A stretch of 64,000 bases of DNA from Nocardioides sp. WS12 (GTDB lineage Bacteria > Actinomycetota > Actinomycetes > Propionibacteriales > Nocardioidaceae), in NCBI RefSeq assembly GCF_014108865.1, contig NZ_CP053928.1, positions 4,960,001-5,024,000 on the forward strand, given 5' to 3'. This document shows, piece by piece, positions 48,816 through 58,391 of the stretch. A program made the position numbers and the translations under genes. The notes beneath the pieces are model-generated. The model saw only the letters and a list, made by a program, of their open reading frames with translations. It was not told the origin of the DNA and did no database searches. Position 1 is the first letter of the stretch, and each line of letters begins with the position of its first letter.

Positions 48816-49349
48816 ATGCGACTCTCTCGGGTCCTCGCCACCGTCGCACTGGCGAGCATGCTCACACCCCTGCTGACGGCCTGCAACGACGACCCCGACG
48901 CTGCCGTGAAGGAAGCGCACGATCCCCTGCAGTTCCGTCGTGTGCTCGAGCCGGGCGACCTACCGGAGGACTGCAGCACCGTGCCTGGTCACGGATCCGC
49001 GGCCCAGCCGGACTCGACGGCCGAAGTGATCGCCTGCGACGACGACGGAGTCGTCTACCGGTTGTCCCCGGCGGAGATCGTCGGCGGTGTCGAACGCGCG
49101 ACGGCGGGACTCTCGCCGCAAGGCGTTGGCTGGATCGTCACCTTTGAGCTCGACAACGACGCGGCCAAGGCGTTCGAAGCGATCAGCACCGAGTTGTCGG
49201 GCACCGGGAAACAGTTCGCGGTGCTGTTCGACAACGCCGTCCTCAGCGCACCCGTCGTCCAGACCGCCATCACCGACGGCAGGTTGCAGATCACCGGAGA
49301 CTTCACCCGGGCCGAGGCCGAGGAACTCGCCGATGGCCTGAAGCCCTGA
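48816..49349 (+). CDS. Lipoprotein with SecDF P1-head-like domain
   Basis: A 177-residue lipoprotein: signal peptide with lipobox LLTAC (Cys about 23). The C-terminal domain (VGWIVTFELDNDAAKAFEAI; KQFAVLFDNAVLSAPVVQTA; GRLQITGDFTRAEAEELADG) matches the P1 head subdomain of SecD, which grips preproteins as they leave the translocon. Here it stands alone with no membrane helices. It may assist export or folding at the membrane surface; that is inference. Confidence 0.82.
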   Translation: MRLSRVLATVALASMLTPLLTACNDDPDAAVKEAHDPLQFRRVLEPGDLPEDCSTVPGHGSAAQPDSTAEVIACDDDGVVYRLSPAEIVGGVERATAGLSPQGVGWIVTFELDNDAAKAFEAISTELSGTGKQFAVLFDNAVLSAPVVQTAITDGRLQITGDFTRAEAEELADGLKP

Positions 49350-49352
49350 GGA

Positions 49353-49730
49353 CTACTTCCCAAGAGGCAGGTACGCCGACAGGTCGGTCCGCTCGCCGCT
49401 GGCGCGCACCGTTCCTGCGGCAACGGCCTCGGGCCACGTGAGGTCACCTGTCGCCAACGCGATCCAGGTCGCCGCGTCGGTCTCGATGACCGCCGGCGGC
49501 GTGCCGCGGGTGTGCCGGACGCCCTCGACCACCTGGACGGCGGCGTAGGGCGGCACCCGGACCTCGACGGACTTCCCTGGCGCGATCGCCTCGAGCAACG
49601 CGAGGTAGTGCTTGGTCAGCAGGCGCAGGTCCGCGCGGGGCGGATCCTCGGCGCCGTCGATCGCCGCAGCGACGCGGGCAAGGGCGGCGGCGACGTCGTC
49701 AGGAGACGCAATACGGAGGCGGGCAGGCAT
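49353..49730 (-). CDS. Sterol-carrier-like (SCP2-type) protein
   Basis: A 125-residue protein of the actinobacterial 'sterol carrier family protein' group usually encoded near purL: LRLLTKHYLALLEAIAPGKS, VEVRVPPYAAVQVVEGVRHT, then WIALATGDLTWPEAVAAGTV, the SCP2-like domain with its hydrophobic pocket. The ligand and role are unknown. Confidence 0.8.
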   Translation of the reverse strand: MPARLRIASPDDVAAALARVAAAIDGAEDPPRADLRLLTKHYLALLEAIAPGKSVEVRVPPYAAVQVVEGVRHTRGTPPAVIETDAATWIALATGDLTWPEAVAAGTVRASGERTDLSAYLPLGK

Positions 49731-49805
49731 GGCCCCTCATTGTCCCGCACCGCTCGCGGGTGGGCCCTGCCGGTGTCCTGAGGGGCGCCGGGCCAGAATG
49801 GGGTC

Positions 49806-50834
49806 ATGGTTCTCCGACGCTGTGCTGCCGCCGCCTTCGGACTGCTGGTCCTCGCCCCGGGGCTCTCCGCCTGCGGTGACGACGCCGGCGTCGAGGTCGG
49901 CGACGTCGTGGCCGCCCGCAACGATGACCAGTTCAGCGGCGGCGCGGCCTCCTCGGTGGTCCTTCCCCGCGGGAAGCTCGAAGTCTCGTTCGGCAAGCCG
50001 ACGGCCACGCTCAGCGCCGACGACACCCGGCAGCTGGAGGAGATCGAAGCGCCCGAGGGCAGCATGTTCGTCCCGCTGACGTGGCAGTACGACGCCGCCA
50101 CCTTCAACGACTACGCCGACTTCCTCACCACCGAGAGCACGCCTGCGATCACCCTGGTCGCCGACGGGGCGTCGTACCGGCTCCCGGCACCGCGGGAAAC
50201 GGGCGAAGGGTCGGCGTCGTTCTACGTGCTCGTCTCCGGGTCAGCCAAGGACCCGAGCCTCGCTGTCGAATTCGAAGGCGTGAAACAGACCGTCAACCTG
50301 AGCACCGGGGAGCGCGACACCGGCGCGGCCGAGCCGCTCTACGACCTCAAGCCCCCGAAGGACAACGCACGTTCCTGCACGAAGGACGCGACCTTCGCCG
50401 AGAAGGTCGTCGTGGCGGACTTCGCCTGCAGCGTGCGCCGCGTGGTGCGGCTGCCCTACGCCGGCGGCGCCTGGGCCGAACCCGACCACCAGTGGCTCGG
50501 CGTGACGATCCGCACCTCGCTGGGCCGTTATGCCGTGTCGTCCGATGCCCGGTCCGGCGCGGTCTACTACCCCACGGAGGTCAAGCCCACCTTCACGCTG
50601 GGCGAGGTCAAGTCCGCCGCGGTCATCGAGGACACGGCGTCCCGATCGTGCCCCGATCTCACGCAAGGCGGCTGCACCACGGTCTACAACGTGGTCTTCG
50701 ACCTTGCCGACGGCGCCTCGACCCGGCTCAGCGCCGCGTTCTCCTACGCCGTCACGCAGACCTCGATCTACGGCGGCGCGGACGCCCCCGAAGAGCTCAC
50801 GGCCACCATCGAGGTCAGCACCAAGGTGCGCTGA
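49806..50834 (+). CDS. Lipoprotein, unknown
   Basis: A 342-residue secreted lipoprotein with signal peptide and lipobox LSAC (Cys about 24). The mature part is beta-rich and contains four more Cys (ARSCTKDATF, DFACSVRRVV, RSCPDLTQGGC), probably disulfide-bonded outside the cell. No family recognised. It lies divergent from the SCP2-like gene and convergent with purL. Confidence 0.72.
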   Translation: MVLRRCAAAAFGLLVLAPGLSACGDDAGVEVGDVVAARNDDQFSGGAASSVVLPRGKLEVSFGKPTATLSADDTRQLEEIEAPEGSMFVPLTWQYDAATFNDYADFLTTESTPAITLVADGASYRLPAPRETGEGSASFYVLVSGSAKDPSLAVEFEGVKQTVNLSTGERDTGAAEPLYDLKPPKDNARSCTKDATFAEKVVVADFACSVRRVVRLPYAGGAWAEPDHQWLGVTIRTSLGRYAVSSDARSGAVYYPTEVKPTFTLGEVKSAAVIEDTASRSCPDLTQGGCTTVYNVVFDLADGASTRLSAAFSYAVTQTSIYGGADAPEELTATIEVSTKVR

Positions 50835-50852
50835 CCGGCCCCCCGGGACCGA

Positions 50853-53126
50853 TCAGCCCAGGGCAGCAGGCAGGGTCGCCGTCCAGGCATCCCGCAGGTC
50901 AGCAACGAGAACGTCGAACTGGCCCTCGACCACGAGCGACTCGCCGCCGGTGGTGCCGATCTCGGCCATCGGGACGTCGTGCCGGGCACACAGCGCACGC
51001 AGTTCGGCGATGTCGACGTCCTCGACGGTGACGACGGCGCGCGCCGCCGACTCGGCGAACAGACCGATGAAGGCGTCGCCCTCGAGCGTCACGGTGGCTC
51101 CGATGCCGCTCACCATCGCGCCCTCGGCCAGCGTCTGCGCCAGGCCACCATCGGACAGGTCGTGCGCGCTGGTCGCCACACCGACGAGGTCCTTGAGCAG
51201 GCGCGCAAGCCGGCGCTCGGCCGCCAGGTCGACCTGCGGCGGCAGGCCGCCGAGGTGGCCGTGCACGACGTTGGCCCACTCGGAACCGGACAGTTCCTCG
51301 CGGGTCGTGCCGAGCAGGATGATCTGCTCGCCGGCCGCCTGGAAGGACGACGGCGTCCGGCGTCGTACGTCGTCGATGACGCCGAGGACGGCAACGACCG
51401 GCGTCGGCAGGATGGCCGTCTCGCCCGTCTGGTTGTAGAGGCTGACGTTGCCACCGGTGACCGGGATGCCGAGCTCGAGGCACGCGTCCTTGAGGCCACG
51501 GCAGGCCTCGGCGAACTGCCACATCACGTCGGGATCCTCGGGCGAACCGAAGTTCAGGCAGTCGCTGACGGCCAGCGGGAGGGCGCCGCCGGTGGCCACG
51601 TTGCGGTAGGCCTCCGAAAGCGCGAGCTGGGCGCCGGCGTACGGGTCGAGCTTGGCGAAGCGACCGTTGCAGTCGGTGGCGATGGCGACGCCGAGGTTGC
51701 TCTCCTCGTCGACGCGGATCATGCCGCTGTCCGACGGCTGCGCGAGGACGGTGTTGCCCTGCACGTAGCGGTCGTACTGGTCGGTGATCCAGGACTTGTC
51801 GCAGAGGTTCGGGCTCGCGACCAGCTGGAGCAGGGTGGCCTTCAGTTCGTCGCCGGTCGTCGGGCGGGCGAGCGCCTCGGCCTTGTCGGCCTGGAGCGCG
51901 TCCTGCCAGGCCGGACGGGCGAAGGGGCGCTCGTAGACGGGGCCGTCGTGGGCGACGGTGCGCGGGGGAACATCGACAACGGTCTCGCCGTGCCAGTCGA
52001 TGACCAGGCGACCGGTGTCGGTGACCTCACCGATCACGGCGGCTTCGACGTCCCACTTGGTGGTGATCGCGAGGAACGCCTCGATGTCGGCGGGCTCGAC
52101 GACCGCCATCATCCGCTCCTGGCTCTCGCTCATCAGGATCTCTTCGGGCGAGAGGGTCGAGTCGCGCAGCGGCACCTTGTCCAGGTGCACGTGCATGCCG
52201 CCGTCACCGGCGGACGCGAGCTCGGAGGTGGCACACGACAGCCCGGCGCCGCCGAGGTCCTGGATACCGGCGACCACGCCGGCCTGGAACAGCTCGAGGG
52301 TGCACTCGATGAGGAGCTTCTCCATGAACGGGTCGCCGACCTGGACGCTGGGGCGCTTGGCCGGACCGTCCGCGTCGAACGTCTCGGACGCGAGCACGGA
52401 GACGCCACCGATGCCGTCGCCACCCGAGCGGGCGCCGTACAGGACCACGAGGTTGCCCTTGCCCGTCGCGTTGGCGAGGTGCAGGTCCTCGTGACGCAGT
52501 ACGCCGACGCAGAGCGCGTTGACGAGGGGGTTGCCGAGGTAGGACTCGTCGAAGACGGCTTCGCCGCCGATGTTGGGCAGGCCCAGGCAGTTGCCGTAGC
52601 CGCCGACGCCGGCGACGATCCCGGGCAGCACCCGGTGGGTGTCGTCGGCGTCGAGCGGGCCGAAGCGCAGCGGGTCCATCACGGCGACCGGGCGGGCGCC
52701 CATCGCGATGATGTCGCGGACGATGCCGCCGATACCGGTCGCGGCGCCCTGGTAGGGCTCGACGTACGACGGGTGGTTGTGGCTCTCGACCTTGAAGCTG
52801 ACGGCGTAGCCCTGGCCGATGTCGATGACGCCGGCGTTCTCACCGATGCCGGCGAGCATCGGGCCGATCGGCGTCTCCTGGGGGATCTCACCGAACTGCT
52901 TGAGGTGCACCTTGGAGGACTTGTAGGAACAGTGCTCGCTCCACATCACCGAGTACATCGCCAGCTCGGAGCTGGTCGGCCGGCGCTCGAGGATCTCCTT
53001 GATCCGGTCGTACTCGTCCGTCTTGAGCCCGAGGTCGGCCCAGGGCTGTGCGCGCTCCGGGTCGCCGGTCGCGACCGCGACGGTGTCGAGCGCGGGACGT
53101 GCGGGTGCAGGAGCTGAGTCGGCCAC
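50853..53126 (-). CDS. purL: Phosphoribosylformylglycinamidine synthase, large subunit
   Basis: A 757-residue small-type PurL, which makes FGAM from FGAR, ATP and ammonia with the separate PurQ glutaminase and PurS. Landmarks: MYSVMWSEHCSYKSSKVHLK, SFKVESHNHPSYVEPYQGAA, GVGGYGNCLGLPNIGGE, and GGNVSLYNQTGETAILPTPV. GTG start at 53126. Length agrees with the split Gram-positive form, and purQ and purS are 1.7 kb upstream on the same strand, separated by a plus-strand gene. Confidence 0.97.
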   Translation of the reverse strand: MADSAPAPARPALDTVAVATGDPERAQPWADLGLKTDEYDRIKEILERRPTSSELAMYSVMWSEHCSYKSSKVHLKQFGEIPQETPIGPMLAGIGENAGVIDIGQGYAVSFKVESHNHPSYVEPYQGAATGIGGIVRDIIAMGARPVAVMDPLRFGPLDADDTHRVLPGIVAGVGGYGNCLGLPNIGGEAVFDESYLGNPLVNALCVGVLRHEDLHLANATGKGNLVVLYGARSGGDGIGGVSVLASETFDADGPAKRPSVQVGDPFMEKLLIECTLELFQAGVVAGIQDLGGAGLSCATSELASAGDGGMHVHLDKVPLRDSTLSPEEILMSESQERMMAVVEPADIEAFLAITTKWDVEAAVIGEVTDTGRLVIDWHGETVVDVPPRTVAHDGPVYERPFARPAWQDALQADKAEALARPTTGDELKATLLQLVASPNLCDKSWITDQYDRYVQGNTVLAQPSDSGMIRVDEESNLGVAIATDCNGRFAKLDPYAGAQLALSEAYRNVATGGALPLAVSDCLNFGSPEDPDVMWQFAEACRGLKDACLELGIPVTGGNVSLYNQTGETAILPTPVVAVLGVIDDVRRRTPSSFQAAGEQIILLGTTREELSGSEWANVVHGHLGGLPPQVDLAAERRLARLLKDLVGVATSAHDLSDGGLAQTLAEGAMVSGIGATVTLEGDAFIGLFAESAARAVVTVEDVDIAELRALCARHDVPMAEIGTTGGESLVVEGQFDVLVADLRDAWTATLPAALG

Positions 53127-53334
53127 GGAGGCAAATCTATCGGCCGTGGTCGCGGTTCAGTCCGCCCGCTCCCCCATGAGATCGCTCACCCGCGTGCAGA
53201 CACCGTCCCGGGCCTCCGCCCGCGACGAATTACAGGTCTGTAGTTATCGCCGAGGGCTGTTACTGGTGTGAAAGTTGGGGTTACCGTGACATGGCCACCA
53301 CGGCCCTTCCCTCTTCCCCTGGAGTTGTCCCGCC

Positions 53335-54771
53335 ATGTCAGTCCGGCTCGTTTCCACTTCGGTACGACGACCCGCACCGCACGCGCGCCTGCGCTCGCAG
53401 TCCGGTCGACTCGCCACCGGCGTGCTCGCCGCCGTCCTCGCGCTGACGCTGCTCGGACAACTCCGCGGGGACACTCCGGCCAGCCCGCCGCGGCCCCTCG
53501 AACTAACGGCCGCCACCACCAACCCGGTGACCCCGGGCAACTTCACCGGCTACGGCTTCGACCAGTGCGTTGCTCCGACCCAGGCGAAGATGGACGCCTG
53601 GCTCGAGAACTCGCCGTTCCTGTCGGTCGGCATCTACATCAGCGGCAACTCCCGTGCCTGCCGCAGCCAGCCGAACCTGACACCGGCCTGGGTGACCCGC
53701 CAGCTGGTGCAGGGCTGGCGCCTGCTGCCGATCACGCTGGGACCGCAGGCCAGTTGCAGCGTGCGCTACCCGAAGTACAAGGACGACCCGACGATCAACC
53801 CGGACCCGACCAGCAGCTACGCGAAGGCCAAGGCGCAGGGCAAGCTCGAGGCAGAGCGTGCGGTGACGGCCGCGAAGGCATTGGGCCTGGCCCCCGCCAG
53901 CACGCTCTTCTACGACCTCGAAGGCTTCGACCTCGGCAACACGCGCTGCCGCCAGTCTGCCGTCGCGTTCATGCACGCGTGGACGCTGCGCGTGCACGGG
54001 CTGAGCTACAAGTCCGGCTTCTACTCCAGCGCCGGTTCGGGCATCAAGATGCTCGACGACGTCGCGAAGACCTCGCCCGGCGTCGCGCTGCCCGACCAAC
54101 TCTGGATCGCCCGCTGGGACGGCCTCGCCAACACCACGGTCAGTTCCGCCTACCTCTCGCCCACCGCGTGGCTGCCCGGTCGCCGCGTGAAGCAGTACCA
54201 GGGCGGACACAACGAGACCTGGGGCGGCGTGACGATCAACATCGACCGCAACTTCCTCGACCTGGGCAACTCCACGCCGGCGGCCGAGCGACACTGCTCC
54301 GGCATCCGGATCGACCTGGTGCGGTACTCCGCCGTCAAGCCCCCCACCGCCTCGGCCGTGCCGAACGCGACCCGGGTCAAGGCGTTGCAGTGCCTGCTCC
54401 GCGAGAAGGCCGTCTACACGGGCGCCATCAACGGGCTCTACAACACGGCCACGCAGGCAGCCGCGATGAAGTGGCAGAAGTCGCTGGGCTTCCGCACCAG
54501 CACGACCTGGGGCGTGAAGGACTGGATGTCCATCCTGTCCGCAGGCCACCGGCCGGTCCTCAAGATCGGCTCCCGCGGTGTCTACGTACGACGGGCGCAG
54601 CGCGCCATGCAGGCCGCCGTACCGACCCTGGAGATCAAGATCGACGGCATCTTCGACGCCGAGATGGCTTCCGACGTACAGGCCTACCGGGCCAAGATCG
54701 GCATGCCGCGGGCGGGGATCGTCAGCACCGCCACGTGGGCGAACCTGCAGGTGGGCAAGTTCGTCAGCTGA
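53335..54771 (+). CDS. Secreted DUF1906 (Rv2525c-like) protein with two PG-binding-like domains
   Basis: A 478-residue exported protein: basic N-terminus and hydrophobic helix TGVLAAVLALTLLGQ, then a DUF1906 glycoside-hydrolase-like TIM-barrel domain (YGFDQCVAPTQAKMDAWLEN; LFYDLEGFDLGNTRCRQSAV; TINIDRNFLDLG). Two peptidoglycan-binding-type repeats follow (ALQCLLREKAVYTGAINGLY; RAMQAAVPTLEIKIDGIFDA). It likely acts on the cell wall. The 208-base upstream region holds TACAG/CTGTA (53231-53242), a possible regulatory palindrome. Confidence 0.85.
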   Translation: MSVRLVSTSVRRPAPHARLRSQSGRLATGVLAAVLALTLLGQLRGDTPASPPRPLELTAATTNPVTPGNFTGYGFDQCVAPTQAKMDAWLENSPFLSVGIYISGNSRACRSQPNLTPAWVTRQLVQGWRLLPITLGPQASCSVRYPKYKDDPTINPDPTSSYAKAKAQGKLEAERAVTAAKALGLAPASTLFYDLEGFDLGNTRCRQSAVAFMHAWTLRVHGLSYKSGFYSSAGSGIKMLDDVAKTSPGVALPDQLWIARWDGLANTTVSSAYLSPTAWLPGRRVKQYQGGHNETWGGVTINIDRNFLDLGNSTPAAERHCSGIRIDLVRYSAVKPPTASAVPNATRVKALQCLLREKAVYTGAINGLYNTATQAAAMKWQKSLGFRTSTTWGVKDWMSILSAGHRPVLKIGSRGVYVRRAQRAMQAAVPTLEIKIDGIFDAEMASDVQAYRAKIGMPRAGIVSTATWANLQVGKFVS

Positions 54772-54792
54772 CCGGCTGAACCGGCCAACGGG

Positions 54793-55461
54793 TCAGGCGA
54801 AGGTCTTCTCGACCAGCGAGGTGAAGAAGCCGACCCCGTCGAGGCCGCTGCCGGTGAGTTCCTCGACGGCGTGCTCGGGGTGCGGCATCAGGCCGACGAC
54901 GTTGCCGCGCTCGTTGGTGAGGCCGGCGATGTCGTTGAGCGAGCCGTTCGGGTTCATCTCGAGGTAGCGGGCCACGACCTGGCCCTCACCCTCGATCCGG
55001 GCGAGCGTGGCGGCGTCGGCGACGAAGCCGCCCTCGCCGTTCTTCAGCACGATCCGGATCTCCTGGCCCTGGTCGTAGGACGAGGTCCACGGCGTGTTGT
55101 TGTTCTCGATGCGCAGCAACTGGTCACGGCAGACGAACTTGCGGTGGTCGTTGCGGATCAGCGCACCCGGGAGAAGGTGCGACTCGCACAGGATCTGGAA
55201 GCCGTTGCAGATGCCGAGGACGGGCATGCCCTGCTGGGCCTTGGCGATGACCTCGGTCATGACCGGGGCGAAGCGCGAGATCGCACCACAGCGGAGGTAG
55301 TCGCCGTACGAGAAACCGCCGGGCAGGATGACCGCGTCGACACCCTTGAGGTCGGCGTCACCGTGCCACAGGGCAACCGCTTCGTTGCCGCCGATGCGGA
55401 CCGCGCGCTGCGCGTCGACGTCGTCGAGGGAGCCGGGGAAGGTGACGACCCCGACCTTCAC
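54793..55461 (-). CDS. purQ: FGAM synthase glutaminase subunit
   Basis: A 222-residue class I glutamine amidotransferase supplying ammonia to PurL. Catalytic Cys lies in GMPVLGICNGFQILCESHLL; the His/Glu pair is in GLMPHPEHAVEELTG; the N-terminus KVGVVTFPGSLDDVDAQRAV is typical. The start overlaps the purS stop by four bases, so they are one translational unit. Confidence 0.97.
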   Translation of the reverse strand: MKVGVVTFPGSLDDVDAQRAVRIGGNEAVALWHGDADLKGVDAVILPGGFSYGDYLRCGAISRFAPVMTEVIAKAQQGMPVLGICNGFQILCESHLLPGALIRNDHRKFVCRDQLLRIENNNTPWTSSYDQGQEIRIVLKNGEGGFVADAATLARIEGEGQVVARYLEMNPNGSLNDIAGLTNERGNVVGLMPHPEHAVEELTGSGLDGVGFFTSLVEKTFA

Positions 55462-55703
55462 TGCTCGACGCTCACGGCGTAGTTCTCGATCACCGGGTTC
55501 GACAGGATCGTCTCGGCCATCTGGCGCACCTCGGCCAGGACGGCGTCGGTCACCTCACCGGCGAACTCGATCTCGAACCGCTTCCCCTGGCGGACGTCCG
55601 TCGCGCCGGTGAAGCCGAGCCGGGGCAGGGCACCGAGCACCGCCTTCCCCTGGGGGTCGAGGATCTCGGGCTTCGGCATGACGGAAACGACGACTCGGGC
55701 CAC
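55458..55703 (-). CDS. purS: FGAM synthase subunit PurS
   Basis: An 81-residue PurS, the small structural subunit that bridges PurL and PurQ: ARVVVSVMPKPEILDPQGKA, ATDVRQGKRFEIEFAG, LSNPVIENYAVSVEQ. GTG start at 55703. First gene of the purS-purQ pair, with a long inverted repeat upstream (55725-55787). Confidence 0.95.
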   Translation of the reverse strand: MARVVVSVMPKPEILDPQGKAVLGALPRLGFTGATDVRQGKRFEIEFAGEVTDAVLAEVRQMAETILSNPVIENYAVSVEQ

Positions 55704-55724
55704 GCCCGGAAGTCTAGTGCCGGT

Positions 55725-55787
55725 CGACGTACCAACCGTTTTCGGGGCAGGACCGTGAGAATCACGCCAAAAACGGTTGGTACGTCG
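55725..55787. repeat. Perfect 18-bp inverted repeat between purS and acyl-CoA ligase
   Basis: Arms 55725-55742 (begins CGACGTACCAACC) and 55770-55787 are exact reverse complements with a 27-base spacer. It sits just upstream of purS and six bases after the end of the acyl-CoA ligase gene. No U-run on either strand. It could serve as a terminator-like hairpin, a purS operator or a palindromic repeat element. Confidence 0.75.
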
Positions 55788-55792
55788 CGGGG

Positions 55793-57349
55793 TCAGCTCA
55801 GTTCGCGCTTGAGGATCTTGCCGGTGGCGGTCATCGGGAGCGCGTCGACGAACTCGACGATGCGCGGGTACTTGTACGCCGCCATCTGGTCCTTGCTCCA
55901 GGCGACGATCTCCTCAGGGGTGGCCGAGGCGCCCGGCTTGAGGATGAGGACGGCCTTGATCTCCTCGCCGTGGCTGTCGTGCGGGACGCCGATGACGGCG
56001 GCCAGCGAGACGGCCGGGTGCGTGAGCAGGACTTCCTCGATCTCGCGCGGGTACACGTTGAAACCGCCGCGGATGATCATGTCCTTGGACCGGTCGACGA
56101 TGTAGTACCAGCCGTCGGCGTCCTTGCGGCCGAGGTCACCGGAGCGGAACCAGCCGTCCTCGCTGATCGAGGCGGCGGTCGCGTCAGGGCGCTTGTAGTA
56201 GCCCTTCATGATGTTGTGGCCCTTGATCGCGATCTCGCCGATCCCTTCAGGGTCCTTGACCTCGTCCCAGGTGTCGCCGTCGAGCAACTTCATCTCCACA
56301 CCCGGAATCGGCGTACCGATCGAGCCGACCCGCGGCGTCTCGCCGAACCGCGAGAAGCTCGCGACCGGGGAGGTCTCGGACAGGCCGTAGCCCTCGAGGA
56401 TCGTGACGCCGAAGCGCTCCTCGAACTGGTGGTGCACCTCGACGGGAAGCGCGGCGCCACCGGCGACGGCGACCCGCAGGTTCGCGGCGAGCGTCGTGAC
56501 GTCGACGGTGTCGTCGAGCGCACCGAGCAGACCCCAGTACATCGTGGGGACGCCGCCGAAGAAGGTCACCTTCTCCTTCAGCATCAGGCCGAGTGCGGGC
56601 GCAGCCTCGAAGCGGGGCAGCAGCACGACGGTGCCGCCGTAGGCGAAGGCACCGTTCTGGATGACGGTCTGACCGAAGGAGTGGAACAGCGGAAGCACAC
56701 ACAGGTAGGTGTCCGGGTTCGCCGAGTTCGCACCGAAGAGCGACTCACCCGTCAGTGCGTTGTCGCGCATGTTGCGGTGCCGCAGCTCGGCGCCCTTCGG
56801 CTGACCGGTCGTGCCGGAGGTGTAGAGGATGACGGCGGTGTCCTCGTCATCAACGTCGACGGTCTCGAACGTCGGCGGCTTCGTGCCGGCGGCCTGGCCG
56901 AACGTCTCGGTGCCCTCGATCGGCGACGGGGCGGTCGGGTCGGCGGTGATCACGAAGAAGTTCTCGCAGCCCTCGGTGGCCTCGAAGCCGGCGTGGCACT
57001 CGGCACCGATCGGCAGCTCCGGCGTGCCCTGGAACGCGAACAGCGCCTTCGCGTCGGAGTCGGCCAGGTGATAGGCCACCTCGCGGCCCTTGAGCAGCAC
57101 GTTGAGGGGTACGACGGTCGCGCCGGCCTTGAGGATGCCGTAGTAGACGATCGTGAAGTAGGGCAGGTTCGGGCAGCTCAGCGCCACCTTGTCGCCCGGC
57201 TTGATGCCGCGCTCGACCAGCAGGTTGGCGACCTGGTTGGCGGCACCGTTGACCTGCGGGTACGACAGGCGGGTGTCACCGAAAACGATGGCAGTGCGGT
57301 CGGGGAAGTCCTGGGCGCTCTTCTCGAGGAAGCCGGAGAGGTTCGTCAT
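55793..57349 (-). CDS. Long-chain fatty acid-CoA ligase (FadD-like)
   Basis: A 518-residue AMP-binding enzyme that activates fatty acids to acyl-CoA. The P-loop-like motif TAVILYTSGTTGQPKGAELR (about 178), ILEGYGLSETSPVASF, GWFRSGDLGRKDADGWYYIV and the C-terminal catalytic Lys region ALPMTATGKILKREL are all present. ATG 57349 is used; a TTG three codons upstream is in frame. The exact chain-length preference cannot be told. Confidence 0.92.
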   Translation of the reverse strand: MTNLSGFLEKSAQDFPDRTAIVFGDTRLSYPQVNGAANQVANLLVERGIKPGDKVALSCPNLPYFTIVYYGILKAGATVVPLNVLLKGREVAYHLADSDAKALFAFQGTPELPIGAECHAGFEATEGCENFFVITADPTAPSPIEGTETFGQAAGTKPPTFETVDVDDEDTAVILYTSGTTGQPKGAELRHRNMRDNALTGESLFGANSANPDTYLCVLPLFHSFGQTVIQNGAFAYGGTVVLLPRFEAAPALGLMLKEKVTFFGGVPTMYWGLLGALDDTVDVTTLAANLRVAVAGGAALPVEVHHQFEERFGVTILEGYGLSETSPVASFSRFGETPRVGSIGTPIPGVEMKLLDGDTWDEVKDPEGIGEIAIKGHNIMKGYYKRPDATAASISEDGWFRSGDLGRKDADGWYYIVDRSKDMIIRGGFNVYPREIEEVLLTHPAVSLAAVIGVPHDSHGEEIKAVLILKPGASATPEEIVAWSKDQMAAYKYPRIVEFVDALPMTATGKILKRELS

Positions 57350-57445
57350 GGCGGCCAACGTAGTCGGCGACCGTGACTGCCGTCACTGTTCAGGTGACCA
57401 CAAGGAGCCGCCCCGCTTTGGAGCCCGGCACAAGATGCCGATCCG

Positions 57446-58345
57446 TCAGAAGCGCTCGCCAGTGAGCAGCTCGTAGGCCTCGACGTAGCGACTGCGGGTG
57501 CGCTCGATGACCTCGGGCGGCAGCGGCGGCGGCGCTTCGCCCGACGACCTGTCCCAGCCGCTCTCCGGGGAGAGCGCCCAGTTGCGCACGATCTGCTTGT
57601 CGTACGACGGCTGGGTTCGTCCGGGCTGCCAGTCATCGGCGGGCCAGTACCGCGAGGAGTCGGGAGTGAGCACTTCGTCGGCCAGCACGATCTGGGGCGA
57701 GGCGGCGGAAACCCCGAACTCGAACTTCGTGTCGGCCAGGATGATGCCGCGACTGCGCGCGATCTGCTCGGCCCGGCCGTAGACCTGGAGCGTGAGGTCC
57801 CGCAAGGCATTGGCGGTGTCGGCGCCAACGGTGGTCACGATGGCGTCGAAGGAGACGTTCTCGTCGTGGTCGCCGAGATCGGCCTTGGTGGCCGGGGTGA
57901 AGATCGGCGTCGGCAACCGGCTGCCGTCCTCGAGACCCGTCGGCAACGCAACGCCACAGACCTCGCCGGTGGCGCGGTAGTCGAGCAGTCCCGAGCCAGT
58001 GAGGTAGCCGCGGGCGACGCACTCGACGGGGAACATGTCGAGGCGCTCGCAGATGACCGCACGGCCACGGACCTCAGCCGGCACGTCGGTCGAGATGATG
58101 TGGTTCGGAACCAGGTCAGCGAGCTGCTCGAACCACCACAGGGAGGTCCGGGTGAGGATCTCGCCCTTGTCCGGGATGGTCGTCTCGAGCACGAAGTCGA
58201 AGATCGAGAGCCGGTCGCTCGCCACCATCAGCAGCTTGCCGACGTGCGGTCCCTCGGTGACCTCGTAGAGGTCACGCACCTTGCCGGAGTGGAGGTGGCG
58301 GGCTCCGGGGAGTTCGGGTGCGGGCGGGATGTTGGCGAGCGTCAC
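57446..58345 (-). CDS. purC: SAICAR synthase
   Basis: A 299-residue phosphoribosylaminoimidazole-succinocarboxamide synthase, joining aspartate to CAIR. Signatures: HSGKVRDLYEVTEGPHVGKL, VASDRLSIFDFVLETTIPDK, MFPVECVARGYLTGSGLLDY, and ILADTKFEFGVSA. GTG 58345 is chosen; the frame upstream to 58654 is antisense to the next gene and has no domain sequence. Confidence 0.96.
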   Translation of the reverse strand: MTLANIPPAPELPGARHLHSGKVRDLYEVTEGPHVGKLLMVASDRLSIFDFVLETTIPDKGEILTRTSLWWFEQLADLVPNHIISTDVPAEVRGRAVICERLDMFPVECVARGYLTGSGLLDYRATGEVCGVALPTGLEDGSRLPTPIFTPATKADLGDHDENVSFDAIVTTVGADTANALRDLTLQVYGRAEQIARSRGIILADTKFEFGVSAASPQIVLADEVLTPDSSRYWPADDWQPGRTQPSYDKQIVRNWALSPESGWDRSSGEAPPPLPPEVIERTRSRYVEAYELLTGERF

Positions 58346-58391
58346 GGGCGACAGCCTATTGAAGCGGCTGCCGCCCGCGGTGCGCAGACCG

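Noticed and set aside
50979..53117. 712-residue plus-strand ORF opposite purL
   Set aside because: Antisense shadow of a clear purL gene.
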